Positions 46,121 to 55,904 of a stretch of 64,000 bases of DNA are shown here, piece after piece. The first letter of the stretch is position 1; each line of letters starts with the position of its first letter. The stretch spans positions 54,827 through 118,826 of the forward strand of contig JAIXZO010000003.1 in the NCBI GenBank assembly GCA_027489535.1. The letters are read 5' to 3'. The stretch is from Hyphomicrobiales bacterium (lineage in GTDB: Bacteria; Pseudomonadota; Alphaproteobacteria; Rhizobiales; Beijerinckiaceae). A model generated the notes under the pieces. That model was not told where the DNA came from. It worked only from the letters and a program-made list of their open reading frames with translations, and searched no databases. Made by a program: the position numbers and the translations under genes.

Positions 46121-47992
46121 TCATCCGCCTCTGCCGATTCGCTTCGCCTTGGCTTCGTCATACCACCAGATGGAGGGGAAGGACGACGCGCCGTAGAGGG
46201 GCATGAGGTCGGGCTTGCCGAAGCGGTCCCAGCGGGCGGTGCGCTCCTTGTCGTAGGTCCATTGCGGCACGACGTAGTCGCCGGCCAGCAGCACGCGGTC
46301 GAGCGCCTTCACCGCCGCCGTCAGCTCCTCGCGGCTCTTGGCGAAGATCACGCGGTCGATCAGCGCGTCGACGCCTGCATCCTTGATGCCCGCCGTGTTG
46401 CGCGAGCCCGGCCGATCCGGCGCGCCGGAGCCCCAATATTCACGCTGCTCGTTGCCGGGCGACAGGGACTGCGCCCACAGGTCCGTCGTGACGTCGAAGT
46501 CGAAATCGCGCATCCGATTCTCATATTGCGCGGGATCGACGATGCGCACGCCGACGCCGATGCCGAGCCGCTCCAGCGAGGGCTTCAGAAACAGGAGCAC
46601 CCGCTCGAAGGTGGAATCGTACGCCAGCAGTTCGATGGTCAGCTGCTTGCCCGCGGCATTGACGCGCTTGCCGTCCTTGATCTGCCAGCCCGCTTCCTTC
46701 AGCAGCCGGTCCGCCTCGCGCAGATTGTTGCGCACCGCTTCGGGCGAACCCGTTTGCGGGTTGCGGTACGGCGTGGTGAACACGGCGGCGGGCACCTTGT
46801 CGCGCACGCTTTCGAGGATCTCCTTTTCCAAGCCTTCCGGCAGGCCGGAAGACGCGAGTTCCGTCCCCTCGTAGAAGCTCGCGATGCGCTTGTAGGCCCC
46901 GTAGAACACCGTCTTGTTCATCTCCTCGAAGTCGAAGGCGAGGTTGAACGCGCGGCGGACGCGCTGGTCCTTGAAGGTGTCGCGGCGCAGGTTGAAGACA
47001 AAGGCCTGCATCACGCCTTGGGCACGCTGCGGGAACTCCTCGCGGATCACGCGGCCTTCTTTAACGGCCGGAAAATCATAGGCCGTGGCCCAGTTCTTGG
47101 CGCTGTTCTCGCGACGGAAGTCGTATTGATCGCCCTTGAACGCCTCCACGAGCACGGTCGTGTCGCGGAAATACTCGAAGCGCTGTTCGTCGAAATTATA
47201 CTGGCCCACCCGGACCGGCAGGTCCTTGCCCCAGTAATCGGCGACGCGTTCATAGACGGCCGAACGCGGAGCGGACGCCGCCTTCATGCGGTAGGGGCCG
47301 GAGCCGAGCGGCGCTTCCAGCGTGGTTTGGGAGATGTCGCGGCGCTTGCCGTCCGGCCCCGCGCCTTCCCACCAATGTTTCGGCATGACGAAGAACTGCC
47401 CGACGATCTGCGGCAGTTCGCGGTTGCCGGGCTGGTCGAAGGTGAAGGTCACCTCCCGCTCGCCGGTCTTCTCGGCCTTCACTACGTGCTGGTAGTAGAA
47501 GGCGTAGCGCGGCGAGAGCTTCTTGACCGTGTCGAAGGAAAAGACCACGTCCTCCGGTGTCACCGGCTTGCCGTCATGCCACCGCGCCTCGGCGCGCAGC
47601 CGATAGGTGACGGCGGAGAAATCTTCGGGAAAGCGCATGGCCTCGGCGAGCAGGCCGTAGACGGTGGAGACCTCGTCCTGCGAGGTGACGGTGAGCGTCT
47701 CGTAGACGAGCCCGACGCCGCCCTCCAACTGCCCCTTCACGCCCGCGACGACCGGGTTCAAGTTGTCGAACCCGCCCATGCCCGCGCTGCGCACCGTGCC
47801 GCCCTTGGGGGCATTCGGGTTCACATAGTCGAAATGCTTGAAGCCGGGTCCGTATTTGGGCTCGCCCATCAAGGTGGAGGCATGTTTCCACCCGTCCGCC
47901 TGCGCGACCGCAGGTCCTGCAGGCGCGAGCGCCGCAGTGAGTATCATGAAGCTGAGGGCAAGAGCTCGGGGGAGAAAGGCTCGGGCGCGCAT
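46121..47992 (-). CDS. yejA: Peptide-binding protein YejA
   Basis: 623 residues. A signal peptide (residues 1-31, cleaved near AVAQ) is followed by an SBP family 5 (DppA/OppA-like) domain with FDYVNPNAPKGGTVRSAGMG near the N-terminus. It captures peptides for the YejBEF importer. GGAGG precedes the ATG at 47990-47992. It is the first gene of the yejA-B-E-F operon. Confidence 0.93.
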   Translation of the reverse strand: MRARAFLPRALALSFMILTAALAPAGPAVAQADGWKHASTLMGEPKYGPGFKHFDYVNPNAPKGGTVRSAGMGGFDNLNPVVAGVKGQLEGGVGLVYETLTVTSQDEVSTVYGLLAEAMRFPEDFSAVTYRLRAEARWHDGKPVTPEDVVFSFDTVKKLSPRYAFYYQHVVKAEKTGEREVTFTFDQPGNRELPQIVGQFFVMPKHWWEGAGPDGKRRDISQTTLEAPLGSGPYRMKAASAPRSAVYERVADYWGKDLPVRVGQYNFDEQRFEYFRDTTVLVEAFKGDQYDFRRENSAKNWATAYDFPAVKEGRVIREEFPQRAQGVMQAFVFNLRRDTFKDQRVRRAFNLAFDFEEMNKTVFYGAYKRIASFYEGTELASSGLPEGLEKEILESVRDKVPAAVFTTPYRNPQTGSPEAVRNNLREADRLLKEAGWQIKDGKRVNAAGKQLTIELLAYDSTFERVLLFLKPSLERLGIGVGVRIVDPAQYENRMRDFDFDVTTDLWAQSLSPGNEQREYWGSGAPDRPGSRNTAGIKDAGVDALIDRVIFAKSREELTAAVKALDRVLLAGDYVVPQWTYDKERTARWDRFGKPDLMPLYGASSFPSIWWYDEAKAKRIGRGG

Positions 47993-48077
47993 GAAGCCTC
48001 CGGTTCGGGCAGGGTATTCGCCCGCGATTATGTCGCTTTTCGGCCGGGTCGGAAGGGGGCGGGTAAAGGGGGCCGGT

Positions 48078-48680
48078 TTACATCGCCGTGCGCTGGCGCA
48101 TCGCGGCCGCCAGCGTGCCCTCGTCGAGATAATCGAGTTCGCCCCCGACCGGCACGCCGTGCGCGAGCCGGCTCACCTTCACGCCGTGCGGCGCGAGGAG
48201 TTCGGTGACGTAATGCGCGGTGGTCTGCCCGTCGACGGTGGCGTTGAGCGCGAGGATCACCTCGCGGATTTCGCCCTCGGCCACGCGGGCGATGAGCCGG
48301 TCGAGGCTCAAATCCTTCGGGCCGACGCCGTCCAGAGGTGAAAGCACGCCGCCGAGCACGTGATATTGCCCCGTCGTCGCATTGGCGCGTTCGAGCGCCC
48401 AAAGGTCGGCGACGTCCTCGACCACGACCAGCGTCGTCGGGTCGCGCCGCTCGTCGCGGCACAGCGTGCAGGGATCGGACGTATCGACGTTGCCGCAGGT
48501 GGTGCAGGTGAGGATGCGCTCGTTGGCCACCCGCATCGCCTCCGCGAGGGGCCCAAGCAGTTGCTCGCGCTTCTTGATCAACTGCAGCGCCGCCCTCCGC
48601 GCCGAGCGCGGCCCGAGGCCGGGCACGCGGGCCAGAAGCTGGATCAATCGTTCGATTTCGGGGCCGGTGACGGAAGCCAT
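48078..48680 (-). CDS. recR: Recombination mediator RecR
   Basis: 200 residues from the ATG at 48678-48680; the open frame upstream is repeat DNA. It has the helix-hairpin-helix ([17 protein letters not shown]), a C4 zinc finger ([16 protein letters not shown]) and a Toprim domain ([27 protein letters not shown]). With RecFO it loads RecA on gapped DNA. It normally follows ybaB directly; here 340 bp of repeat-rich DNA intervenes. Confidence 0.95.
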   Translation of the reverse strand: MASVTGPEIERLIQLLARVPGLGPRSARRAALQLIKKREQLLGPLAEAMRVANERILTCTTCGNVDTSDPCTLCRDERRDPTTLVVVEDVADLWALERANATTGQYHVLGGVLSPLDGVGPKDLSLDRLIARVAEGEIREVILALNATVDGQTTAHYVTELLAPHGVKVSRLAHGVPVGGELDYLDEGTLAAAMRQRTAM

Positions 48681-48744
48681 GATGATCCGAATCGCTGCAC
48701 GACGTCCGTCATAACGCCGGACGGCGGAGTTGCGAAACGGGGGT

Positions 48745-48962
48745 CCTTCGAGACGCGGGCTTCGCCCGCTCCTCAGGATGAGGGGTGGCGAGGCGGCGGG
48801 ATGGTTGCGGCGGGTGGCGGAACGTGCGGCGCATGGCGCGGCGTGCCTTGGATACCCCTCATGGTGAGGAGCACCGCGAAGCGGGGCGTCTCGAACCATC
48901 CTGGCGCGGCGGCCGAAAACCTCGTGGTTCGAGACGGCGCGCTGCGCATCCTCACCATGAGG
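48745..48962. repeat. Cluster of palindromic repeats between ybaB and recR
   Basis: Three related units: 48745-48784 (CCTTCGAGACGCGGGCTTCG... to CAGGATGAGG), 48857-48899 (CCTCATGGTGAGGAGC... to GTCTCGAACCAT), and 48921-48962, an inverted copy of the second (TGGTTCGAGAC... to CCTCACCATGAGG). The same family recurs at 53654-53864. Each unit can form a hairpin. The whole 48681-49020 gap between the genes holds nothing else recognisable. Confidence 0.8.
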
Positions 48963-49020
48963 TTTTCAGCAAGAGCGCGGCGTCGGGGATTCTTCTCGGA
49001 GCGAAGAAAACCCACCCTCC

Positions 49021-49341
49021 TCAGAACAGCTTCATCCCCGGAGGGATCGGCAGGCCGGCGGTGAGGGCGCCCATTTTGTCTTGGACCATGCGTTCGCCCT
49101 TGCCGCGCGCGTCGTTCAAGGCGGCGAGGATGAGGTCTTCGAGGATGTCCTTTTCGTCGACGCGCACGAGGCTGTCGTCGATGGCGATGGAGCGGATCGT
49201 GCCCTTGGCGGTTGCGACGACCTTTACCATGCCGCCGCCGGATGCGCCTTCGACCTCCGTGGCTTCGAGTTCGGCCTGTGCGTCGGCAAGCTTTTGCTGC
49301 ATCGCCTGCACCTGCTTCATCATGCCGAACACGTCTTTCAT
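49021..49341 (-). CDS. ybaB: Nucleoid-associated protein, YbaB/EbfC family
   Basis: 106 residues, full length. It is a small DNA-binding dimer. The N-terminal coiled segment ([19 protein letters not shown]), the [13 protein letters not shown] core and the C-terminal [11 protein letters not shown] tail are diagnostic. It lies 28 bp after dnaX, the usual dnaX-ybaB-recR order. Confidence 0.95.
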   Translation of the reverse strand: MKDVFGMMKQVQAMQQKLADAQAELEATEVEGASGGGMVKVVATAKGTIRSIAIDDSLVRVDEKDILEDLILAALNDARGKGERMVQDKMGALTAGLPIPPGMKLF

Positions 49342-49369
49342 GCCTCGCTCCAGTTCTTCGTCTCGGGGG

Positions 49370-51232
49370 TCAGTCGTCGTCGTCCAAAAGATTGAAATCG
49401 AAGTCGACGGGACCGCCGTCCTCGTCGCCGTCGGTCGGCGCGGGCGCGGCTTCGGTCGCGGGGTCGGCGGCGTCGCGGATGGCGACGATCTGCGCGCCGG
49501 GGAAGCGGTCCATCACGGCCTGCACGAGCGGATGCGCGCGCACGCCGGTGAGCCGCTCGCTCTTGGCCGCTTCGGCGGCGGCGCGCAGCGTCGGCGCGCC
49601 TTCGTCCGACGACAGCGCCACGATCCAGCGTCGGCCGGTCCATTCGGAGATCTTGCGGGAGAGGTCGGCCGCCAATTGCGGCGAGGCGCCCTCCGCCGGT
49701 GCGAATTCCAAGCGCCCGTCCTCGAAGCGCACCAATTGCACGTCGCGCTCCAGCGCGATCTTCATCGCCACGTCGCGCTTCTCGTCGGCCAACGCCACGA
49801 GGTCTTTGAACGTCTCGAGCCGCATCGCGGTCGCGGTCGCCGGGGCTGCGGCCGCGGGCATGGGCCGGGGCTCGCTGCGCGCCGCCACCGCGAGGCCGCC
49901 GCGGCTCGCCGTCTCTCCGCCGCCGCGCGGGGCGGGCGCGGGGCCGCCGGAGCCGCCCGCACCGCCGCCCGACTGGTCGAAGGCGCGCAGCGCGTCCTCG
50001 GGCGAGGGCATGTCGGAGGCGTGGGCGATGCGGATCAGCAGCATTTCTGCCGCCGCCACCGGCCGTGCCGAATCCATGACCTCGCGATGGCCCTTGAGCA
50101 GCATCTGCCAGGCGCGCGACAGCACGCGCATCGGCAGCACGGTCATGGCCAGCCCGCGCTCGCGCTCGGCTTCGGAGACCGCCCCGTCGGCGGCGGCTTC
50201 CGGCACCACCTTCAACCGCGTGACGAAATGGGTGAACTCGGCGAGATCGGCCACGACGGAAGCCGGGTCAGCGCCGGAGTCGTACTGATCGCGCAATTCC
50301 TTCAGCGCCGCCGCCACGTCGCCGCGCATCACCGCTTCGAACAGGTCGATGACGCGCGTGCGGTCGGCGAGTCCGAGCATGACGCGGACGGTGTCGGCGT
50401 CGATATGCCCGCCGCCATGCGCGATCGCCTGATCGAGCAGCGAGAGGGAATCGCGCACCGAGCCCTCGGCGGCACGCGCCAGCAACGCCAGCGCCTCGCC
50501 CTCGACCGTGACGCCTTCCTTGTCGCAGATGCCGCGCAGATGGTTCATCAGCACGCCGGATTCGACGCGGCGCAGGTCGAACCGCTGGCAGCGCGAGAGG
50601 ATCGTCACCGGCACCTGCCGGATTTCCGTCGTCGCGAACACGAATTTGGCGTGCGGCGGCGGCTCCTCCAGAGTCTTGAGGAACGCGTTGAACGCGCTCT
50701 TCGAGAGCATGTGCACTTCGTCGATGATGTAGACCTTGTAGCGCGCGGAGATCGGCGCATAACGCACGCCGTCATTGATCTGGCGCACGTCGTCGACGCC
50801 GGTATGCGAGGCGGCGTCCATCTCCAGAATGTCGACGTGGCGCGATTCCATGATGGCGCGGCAATGCACGCCCTCTTCCTGCAGCGACACGGTGGGCCCG
50901 CCGGTGCCGTCCTCGCGCTGGAAGTTGAGCCCGCGCGCGAGAATGCGCGCCGTCGTCGTCTTGCCCACGCCGCGCACGCCCGTGAGGATCCACGCCTGCG
51001 GAATGCGGCCCGTGCTGAACGCGTTCGCGAGCGTGCGCACAATCGCGTCCTGACCGATCAGGTCTTCGAAGCGCTGCGGGCGGTATTTGCGGGCGAGCAC
51101 GCGATAGGCGCCCGGCGCGATAATGGCGGGGGCGGCCGGCGAGGCTGCGGCGGGCGGCGCGTCGAAACCGGGCAATCCCGGCTCGAGCGCGGGGTCCGGC
51201 GGCGCGGCGTGCTGTTCGATTTCTTCGGTCAT
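49370..51232 (-). CDS. dnaX: DNA polymerase III subunits gamma/tau
   Basis: 620 residues. Clamp-loader ATPase with Walker A GVRGVGKT (85-92), Walker B-type DEVHML and sensor 1 [12 protein letters not shown]. The E. coli four-Cys zinc module is reduced to a single Cys ([13 protein letters not shown]), which I recall as usual for this order. The C-terminal third is the tau/gamma domain III and an acidic tail (ending FNLLDDDD). An N-terminal ~40-residue Ala/Pro-rich extension precedes the core. Confidence 0.95.
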   Translation of the reverse strand: MTEEIEQHAAPPDPALEPGLPGFDAPPAAASPAAPAIIAPGAYRVLARKYRPQRFEDLIGQDAIVRTLANAFSTGRIPQAWILTGVRGVGKTTTARILARGLNFQREDGTGGPTVSLQEEGVHCRAIMESRHVDILEMDAASHTGVDDVRQINDGVRYAPISARYKVYIIDEVHMLSKSAFNAFLKTLEEPPPHAKFVFATTEIRQVPVTILSRCQRFDLRRVESGVLMNHLRGICDKEGVTVEGEALALLARAAEGSVRDSLSLLDQAIAHGGGHIDADTVRVMLGLADRTRVIDLFEAVMRGDVAAALKELRDQYDSGADPASVVADLAEFTHFVTRLKVVPEAAADGAVSEAERERGLAMTVLPMRVLSRAWQMLLKGHREVMDSARPVAAAEMLLIRIAHASDMPSPEDALRAFDQSGGGAGGSGGPAPAPRGGGETASRGGLAVAARSEPRPMPAAAAPATATAMRLETFKDLVALADEKRDVAMKIALERDVQLVRFEDGRLEFAPAEGASPQLAADLSRKISEWTGRRWIVALSSDEGAPTLRAAAEAAKSERLTGVRAHPLVQAVMDRFPGAQIVAIRDAADPATEAAPAPTDGDEDGGPVDFDFNLLDDDD

Positions 51233-51303
51233 CGGCCCCGGTCGCGTTCAGGCCGGCCCGCGCGCGCCGAACGGGGTGCGTCCGGGCGCAAGCGGCACAT
51301 GAA

Positions 51304-51398
51304 GAAGGTGGAAGACCGGCAGCGACCCGCCCGATCCCGTTGGGGCTGCTTCCTTCCGGACCTGACCCGATTGGCGAGTGGAACGTCCACCACCGGCC
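51304..51398 (-). ncRNA. ffs: Signal recognition particle RNA (4.5S type)
   Basis: The minus strand carries the invariant SRP domain IV GGTCAGGTCCGGAAGGAAGC followed by AGCCC, with the GGAA tetraloop and asymmetric loop. Flanking arms GGTGGTGGA (5') and TCTTCCACC (3') pair to close a ~95-nt hairpin. The ends are estimated from this pairing. It pairs with Ffh in co-translational membrane targeting. Its location just upstream of dnaX is common in alphaproteobacteria. Confidence 0.93.
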
Positions 51399-51583
51399 TC
51401 CCGCGACTTATATCGGCGATCGCGGATCGGATGACAAGCGCGGGAAGGACGGGAAACGGGCCGGCGCGGCTGCGCCCCTCCGCCGAAAAGCGGTCTCCCG
51501 CGCCGCTCATGCTTCGTTCAGCTTCACGGGTCATAACTGCGCGGATGTCGCGGGGCGGTCGCGGCGGGGGTATGGTCATCGCA

Positions 51584-52798
51584 ATGGTTCAGCGTCGCGC
51601 GTTCTTGATCGTGCTCGACTCCTTCGGCTGCGGCGCGGCGGAGGATGCGGCCGCGTTCGGCGACGAGGGCGCGGATACGCTCGGCCATATTGCGGAGGCC
51701 TGCGCGCGCGGCGACGGCGACCGCGCCGGGCAGCGCGCCGGACCGCTGAACCTGCCCTTCATGGGCGCGCTCGGTCTCGGTCTTGCGGGCGAAGCCTCCA
51801 CGGGGCGCTTTCCGCCGGGCCTGCCGCGCCCCGCCGTCACGCGCGGGGGCTGGGGTTACGCGGTCGAAAAATCCATCGGCAAGGACACGCCGTCGGGCCA
51901 TTGGGAACTTGCGGGCGCGCCGAATACGCGGCGTTGGGGCTACTTCCCGAATACCGTTCCCGCGTTCCCGCCCGCCCTCACCGCCGCCTTCGTGCGCGAG
52001 GCGAAACTGCCGGGCATATTGGGGGACCGTCACGCCTCGGGCACGCAGATCCTCGACGATTTCGGCGCGGAGCATGTGCGGACCGGAAAGCCGATCTGCT
52101 ACACCTCGGTCGACAGCGTGCTGCAGATCGCGGCCCATGAGGAGACGTTCGGCCTCGAACGCCTCTACGAATGCTGCCGCATCATGCGCCGCCTCGTCGA
52201 TCCGCTGGGCATCGGCCGCGTCATCGCGCGGCCCTTCGTCGGAAACAGCGAAACCGGCTTCGTGCGCACCGCGCATCGCAAGGATTACTCGGTCAGCCCG
52301 CCTCCCGGCACGCTGCTCGACCGCGCCGCGGAGGCCGGTCGCTCCATCGTCAGCGTCGGCAAGATCGGCGACATCTTCGCCCATCGCAACACCGGCCGCG
52401 AGGTGAAGGCGGCGGGCAACGGGGCGCTGTTCGACGCCATGCTCGACGAGGTGCGCACTTTGCCCGAAGGCGGCTTCCTGTTCGCCAACTTCGTCGATTT
52501 CGATACGGAATTCGGCCATCGCCGCGACATTCCCGGCTATGCCGCCGCCTTGGAGGCCTTCGACGCACGACTGCCGGAGCTCGACGCAGCGCTGCGGCCC
52601 GGCGATCTCGTCGTGCTCACCGCCGATCACGGCAACGATCCCTCGTTCCGCGGCACCGACCACACGCGCGAACATGTGCCGGTGCTGACTTTCGGACCGG
52701 ACGTTCCGCCCGCTAAGATCGGCCGATGCGAAACCTTCGCCGCCGTCGGCGCTTTGGTCTCGCGCCATCTCGGCCTGCCCGATCCCGGGGGGCTCTGA
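51584..52798 (+). CDS. deoB: Phosphopentomutase
   Basis: 404 residues from the ATG at 51584; an ATG at 51572 would add four and has a GGGG-rich upstream. DeoB interconverts ribose/deoxyribose 1- and 5-phosphates in nucleoside salvage. Alkaline-phosphatase-superfamily metal sites are visible: [14 protein letters not shown] near the start, [13 protein letters not shown] and [19 protein letters not shown]. upp follows after 16 bp, forming a salvage pair. Confidence 0.94.
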   Translation: MVQRRAFLIVLDSFGCGAAEDAAAFGDEGADTLGHIAEACARGDGDRAGQRAGPLNLPFMGALGLGLAGEASTGRFPPGLPRPAVTRGGWGYAVEKSIGKDTPSGHWELAGAPNTRRWGYFPNTVPAFPPALTAAFVREAKLPGILGDRHASGTQILDDFGAEHVRTGKPICYTSVDSVLQIAAHEETFGLERLYECCRIMRRLVDPLGIGRVIARPFVGNSETGFVRTAHRKDYSVSPPPGTLLDRAAEAGRSIVSVGKIGDIFAHRNTGREVKAAGNGALFDAMLDEVRTLPEGGFLFANFVDFDTEFGHRRDIPGYAAALEAFDARLPELDAALRPGDLVVLTADHGNDPSFRGTDHTREHVPVLTFGPDVPPAKIGRCETFAAVGALVSRHLGLPDPGGL

Positions 52799-52814
52799 AC
52801 GGCGGGAGCAGAAT

Positions 52815-53456
52815 GTGGGACAGGTCACCGAACGCGTCACGGTCGTCGATCATCCGCTCGTGCAACACAAGCTCACCTTGCTGCGCGACAAGACCCGCTC
52901 CACCGCCGATTTCCGCCGATTGATGAACGAGATCGGGATGTTCCTCGCCTACGAGGTCACCCGGGATCTGCCGCTCGCGACGCGCGAGATCGAGACGCCG
53001 ATCGAGCGCATGTCCGCGCCCGTCATCGCCGGCAAGAAGCTGGTCTTCGCGCCGATCCTGCGCGCGGGCATCGGCTTTCTCGACGGCATGCTCACGCTGG
53101 TGCCCTCGGCGCGCGTCGCCCATATCGGCCTCTACCGCGATCCCGAGACGCTCGAAGCGGTGGAGTATTACTTCAAGGCCCCGTCCGACGTGGCGGAGCG
53201 CCTCGTCGTGGTCATGGACCCGATGCTGGCGACCGCCAATTCCGCCGTCGCCGCGATCACGCGGTTGAAGGAACGCGGCGTGGTCGACATGCGCTTCGTA
53301 TGCCTGCTCGCCGCGCCCGAAGGCATCGCGAAACTGCGCGCCGCTCATCCCGACGTCCCGATCTGGACGGCCGCGATCGACGCCCGCCTCAACGACCACG
53401 GCTACATCGTCCCGGGCTTGGGCGATGCCGGCGACAGGATGTATGGAACCAAGTGA
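52815..53456 (+). CDS. upp: Uracil phosphoribosyltransferase
   Basis: 213 residues from a GTG at 52815 (GGGAG upstream). It makes UMP from uracil and PRPP. The PRPP loop is [14 protein letters not shown], and the C-terminal uracil-binding segment is [16 protein letters not shown]. It is translated with deoB. Repeat-rich DNA follows. Confidence 0.96.
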   Translation: MGQVTERVTVVDHPLVQHKLTLLRDKTRSTADFRRLMNEIGMFLAYEVTRDLPLATREIETPIERMSAPVIAGKKLVFAPILRAGIGFLDGMLTLVPSARVAHIGLYRDPETLEAVEYYFKAPSDVAERLVVVMDPMLATANSAVAAITRLKERGVVDMRFVCLLAAPEGIAKLRAAHPDVPIWTAAIDARLNDHGYIVPGLGDAGDRMYGTK

Positions 53457-53533
53457 TTTCAGAGGCTTACCGCGCAGCAATTTTTGGTGCGGATTTATGC
53501 TGCGCTGCAGCAATTGCGGTAACGCAGCCGCGT

Positions 53534-53622
53534 GTCATCCCGGCCGAAGCGCCGGGACCCAGCCTTGTTCCACGACGCCCGTAAGCCTAGGTCCCGGGTC
53601 GGCTGACGCCGCCCGGGATGAC
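53534..53622. repeat. Palindromic repeat (GTCATCCCGG family)
   Basis: GTCATCCCGGCCGAAGCGCC at one end and its imperfect reverse complement (GCCGCCCGGGATGAC) at the other enclose GGGACCCAGCC...CCTAGGTCCC. It is a nested palindrome of the kind found repeatedly between genes in Hyphomicrobiales, from memory. It lies 77 bp after upp. Confidence 0.75.
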
Positions 53623-53653
53623 AATCACGGTTCCGCGGAAGCCCTCCCGCAGA

Positions 53654-53864
53654 CCCTCATGGTGAGGAGCCCCGCAAAGCGGGGCGTCTCGAACCACGTG
53701 GTGCGGCACCGTCCTTCGAGACGCGGGCTTTGCCCGCTCCTCAGGATGAGGGCTTTGGTGGGTGGAAGACCGGCTGAGTTGGATGAAGGCTCGTCGGAGA
53801 AACGCGGTACGCTCCCCGCGTATCCTCATGGTGAGGAGGAGCACAGCGCCGTCTCGAACCATCG
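53654..53864. repeat. Second cluster of CTCATGGTGAGGAG / CTTCGAGACGCGGG repeats
   Basis: Units at 53654-53701 and 53823-53864 match the 48857-48899 type; the unit at 53713-53752 matches the 48745-48784 type, differing by about one base over 38. No gene lies between upp (53456) and the DUF1150 gene (53901); repeats fill most of the 444 bp. Confidence 0.8.
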
Positions 53865-53900
53865 AACCGTCGACCCACCCGACACGTGCAGTGCCGTCCC

Positions 53901-54164
53901 TCAGTGCACGCTCACCGTCTCGAGATCGTTCTCCCACGCATTCGCCAGCGCGGCGTCGCGGGAGTCGGTGATCATGATGGGCGAGCCGTCGGCGGCGAGC
54001 AGGGCGAAGAGGTCGAGGCCGGGGTCGAGATCGGGTGCGCCGGGGAAGATGCGGGGCACGTCGTCGGAGCGGATCGCCTTCACATAGGCGAGCTTGCCGT
54101 CGCCGAGTTCGGCGAGAGCCTGCAACGTCATGGCGTCGGGTTGAAACTTGGTCGTGACGTTCAT
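53901..54164 (-). CDS. DUF1150 family protein
   Basis: 87 residues. The conserved DUF1150 pattern LAELGDGKLAYVKAIRSDDV and FALLAADGSPIMITDSRDAA is clear. The function is unknown. In Hyphomicrobiales it is habitually encoded after an Hsp20 gene, as here (64 bp). It is probably part of a heat-induced unit. Confidence 0.9.
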   Translation of the reverse strand: MNVTTKFQPDAMTLQALAELGDGKLAYVKAIRSDDVPRIFPGAPDLDPGLDLFALLAADGSPIMITDSRDAALANAWENDLETVSVH

Positions 54165-54228
54165 CGCACCCTCCTATGAGCGGCGGCGAATTGCGGGGGA
54201 GTTCTCGAAGGCGTCCCGAAGCCCGAGA

Positions 54229-54657
54229 TCAGTCGCGCGCGACGATGTCGATGGTGCGCACGATGCGTTCGGGTTCGGGCTTCACGAGGTCCACGGACAG
54301 AAGTCCGTTCGTCAGATCGGCGCCCAAGACCTCCATGCCGTCGACCAGCAGGAAGGCCTTCTGGAACTGCCGCGCGGCGATGCCGCGATGCAGGTAATGA
54401 CGTTCCTTGTCGTCGGTCTGACGCCCGCGAATGACCAATTGGCCTCCCTCGAGCGTCACTTCCAGCTGGTCGCGGGTGAAGCCCGCCACGGCCAACGTGA
54501 TGCGCAAACGTTCCGGAAGCCGGTCGGTTCGTGCGAGACGTTCGATGTTGTACGGGGGATACCCGTCGGAGGCGGCCTTCGCGACGCGGTCGAGCGCGCG
54601 TTCGATTTCGTCGAAGCCGAGCAGCAGCGGAGAAGACAAGGCCGGGACCCTGGACAT
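54229..54657 (-). CDS. Small heat-shock protein, Hsp20 family
   Basis: 142 residues, IbpA-like. The alpha-crystallin domain spans ~35-130 (RITLAVAGFTRDQLEVTLEG; YLHRGIAARQFQKAF) and ends with GLLSVDLVKPEPE, including the L-x-V dimer motif. It holds unfolding proteins during heat stress. Its leader (54658-54730) can fold so as to hide the ribosome site, see the separate entry. Confidence 0.93.
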   Translation of the reverse strand: MSRVPALSSPLLLGFDEIERALDRVAKAASDGYPPYNIERLARTDRLPERLRITLAVAGFTRDQLEVTLEGGQLVIRGRQTDDKERHYLHRGIAARQFQKAFLLVDGMEVLGADLTNGLLSVDLVKPEPERIVRTIDIVARD

Positions 54658-54730
54658 GATGCGAAGCCCTCATGAGGCACTTCGGGGAAAGAGCCCGCCG
54701 AGGCGGCACTCCTGCGGCCCCACGGCCGCC
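54658..54730 (-). promoter_or_regulatory. ROSE-like RNA thermometer in the hsp20 leader (candidate)
   Basis: Read on the minus strand, three hairpins precede the ATG: GCGGCC-GTGG-GGCCGC (54714-54729), CCGCC/GGCGG (54695-54706), and CGAAG...CTTCG (54662-54684). In the last one the Shine-Dalgarno GAGGG (54667-54671) sits in the 3' arm and can pair with the CC opposite. This order, with the ribosome site trapped in the hairpin nearest the start codon, is that of rhizobial ROSE elements. The canonical U(U/C)GCU ROSE motif is not present. Confidence 0.5.
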
Positions 54731-54869
54731 CGCTGAATATGGCCGTGCCTCCGACGCGCTTCAAGAGCCGCTATGCGTCGTTTCGGGTCCCCGCGGAGCC
54801 GGAATGATTGCACGGGGACCGTCGGGGTGCTTTGTATCGGTTTAAATCCACCGGCAGGGCCTTTTCACG

Positions 54870-55796
54870 ATGAAGACCATCGACGTCCTCGGCTTCGGCG
54901 AACCCCTGATGGAGCTCAACGCCGTCACGCGCGGCGGCGAGGCCGTGTTCCTGCCGGGCTTCGGCGGCGATACGTCCAACGCCGTGATCGCGGCGGCGCG
55001 GCAGGGCGCGGCGACGGCATTCTTTACCGCGCTGGGCGAGGACGCGTTCGGTCGTGATTTTCAGGCTTTGTGGGATCGCGAGGGCGTCGATCGGTCGCGC
55101 GTGCTGATGCCCGAGGGCGGACGCACGGGCATCTATTTCATCACCCATGGGCCGGACGGGCACGAATTCACCTATCTGCGCGCCGGCTCCGCCGCGAGCC
55201 TCGTCGGCCCGGCCGATCTGCCGCGCGATCTCATCGCGGCCTCGCGCGTGCTGCATGTGTCGGGCATCAGCCAAGGCATCTCGTCGGTCGCCGCCGACGC
55301 CGTGTTCGAGGCCGTCGCCCATGCCCGCGCGTCCGGCACCGTCGTCAGCTACGACACCAATCTGCGGCTGCGGCTTTGGCCGCTGGAGCGCGCCCGCGCC
55401 ATCATCCATGCGGCCGTCGCCCAGAGCGACGTCTGCCTGCCCGGCCTCGACGACGCGCGCCGGCTCACCGGGCTCGACCGGGCCGAAGACGTCTGCGACC
55501 TCTATCTCGGCATGGGCTGCGGCCTCGTGGCGCTCACCATGGGCAAGGACGGCACCATGGTCGCCGTGCCCGGCGAGCGCCGCCTCATCCCCGCCCGCCC
55601 GGTCGAGGCCGTGGACGCGACGGGGGCGGGCGACACGTTCGACGGCGCGTTCCTGGCCGAATGGCTGCGCAACGGCCGCGACCCGTTCGCCGCCGCCGCC
55701 TATGCCAATGCCGCCGCAGCGCTCTCCACCTTGGGATACGGCGCGGTGGCACCGATCCCGAAGCGCGAAGCGGTCGAGGCCTTCATTCGAGGATGA
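54870..55796 (+). CDS. PfkB family sugar kinase (2-keto-3-deoxygluconate kinase-like)
   Basis: 308 residues. The ribokinase fold has the N-terminal motif GFGEPLMELN, the GGDTSNAVIAAARQG motif, and the C-terminal anion-hole/catalytic signature DATGAGDTFDGAFLAEW with the catalytic Asp. GFGGDTSN and the SYDTNLRLRLW segment favour KDG kinase over fructokinase. No other sugar-catabolic gene is adjacent, so the substrate remains uncertain. Confidence 0.85.
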   Translation: MKTIDVLGFGEPLMELNAVTRGGEAVFLPGFGGDTSNAVIAAARQGAATAFFTALGEDAFGRDFQALWDREGVDRSRVLMPEGGRTGIYFITHGPDGHEFTYLRAGSAASLVGPADLPRDLIAASRVLHVSGISQGISSVAADAVFEAVAHARASGTVVSYDTNLRLRLWPLERARAIIHAAVAQSDVCLPGLDDARRLTGLDRAEDVCDLYLGMGCGLVALTMGKDGTMVAVPGERRLIPARPVEAVDATGAGDTFDGAFLAEWLRNGRDPFAAAAYANAAAALSTLGYGAVAPIPKREAVEAFIRG

Positions 55797-55855
55797 GACC
55801 GCAATCCCGCGCCGAAATCCGCCGGAAAAGCACCGCTTTCGCCGTTGACCAGCGC

Positions 55856-55869
55856 AACATTATAACATT
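55856..55869. promoter_or_regulatory. Candidate Zur-type half operator upstream of the metal-binding protein gene
   Basis: The reverse complement reads AATGTTATAATGTT. Its left part agrees with AATGTTATA, the half-site of the known Zur box GAAATGTTATA-n-TATAACATTTC, while the right half does not. It lies 36 bp before the ATG at 55905. It suggests zinc-dependent repression but is only a partial match. Confidence 0.3.
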
Positions 55870-55904
55870 ACGGTCCCGGCATCGTTCATAGGATTGCCGA
55901 GCTC

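Noticed and set aside
43816..46161. Extension of the yejF frame upstream through yejE and yejB as one giant protein
   Set aside because: The extra sequence is out-of-frame with two clear permeases; the ATG at 43813-43815 starts a normal double ATPase.
48745..48962. Possible CRISPR array
   Set aside because: The units are palindromic, unequal in length and in both orientations, with no regular spacers and no cas genes.
48785..51583. Extension of the deoB frame upstream to 48785
   Set aside because: It covers ybaB, dnaX and the SRP RNA on the opposite strand; deoB homology starts at 51584.
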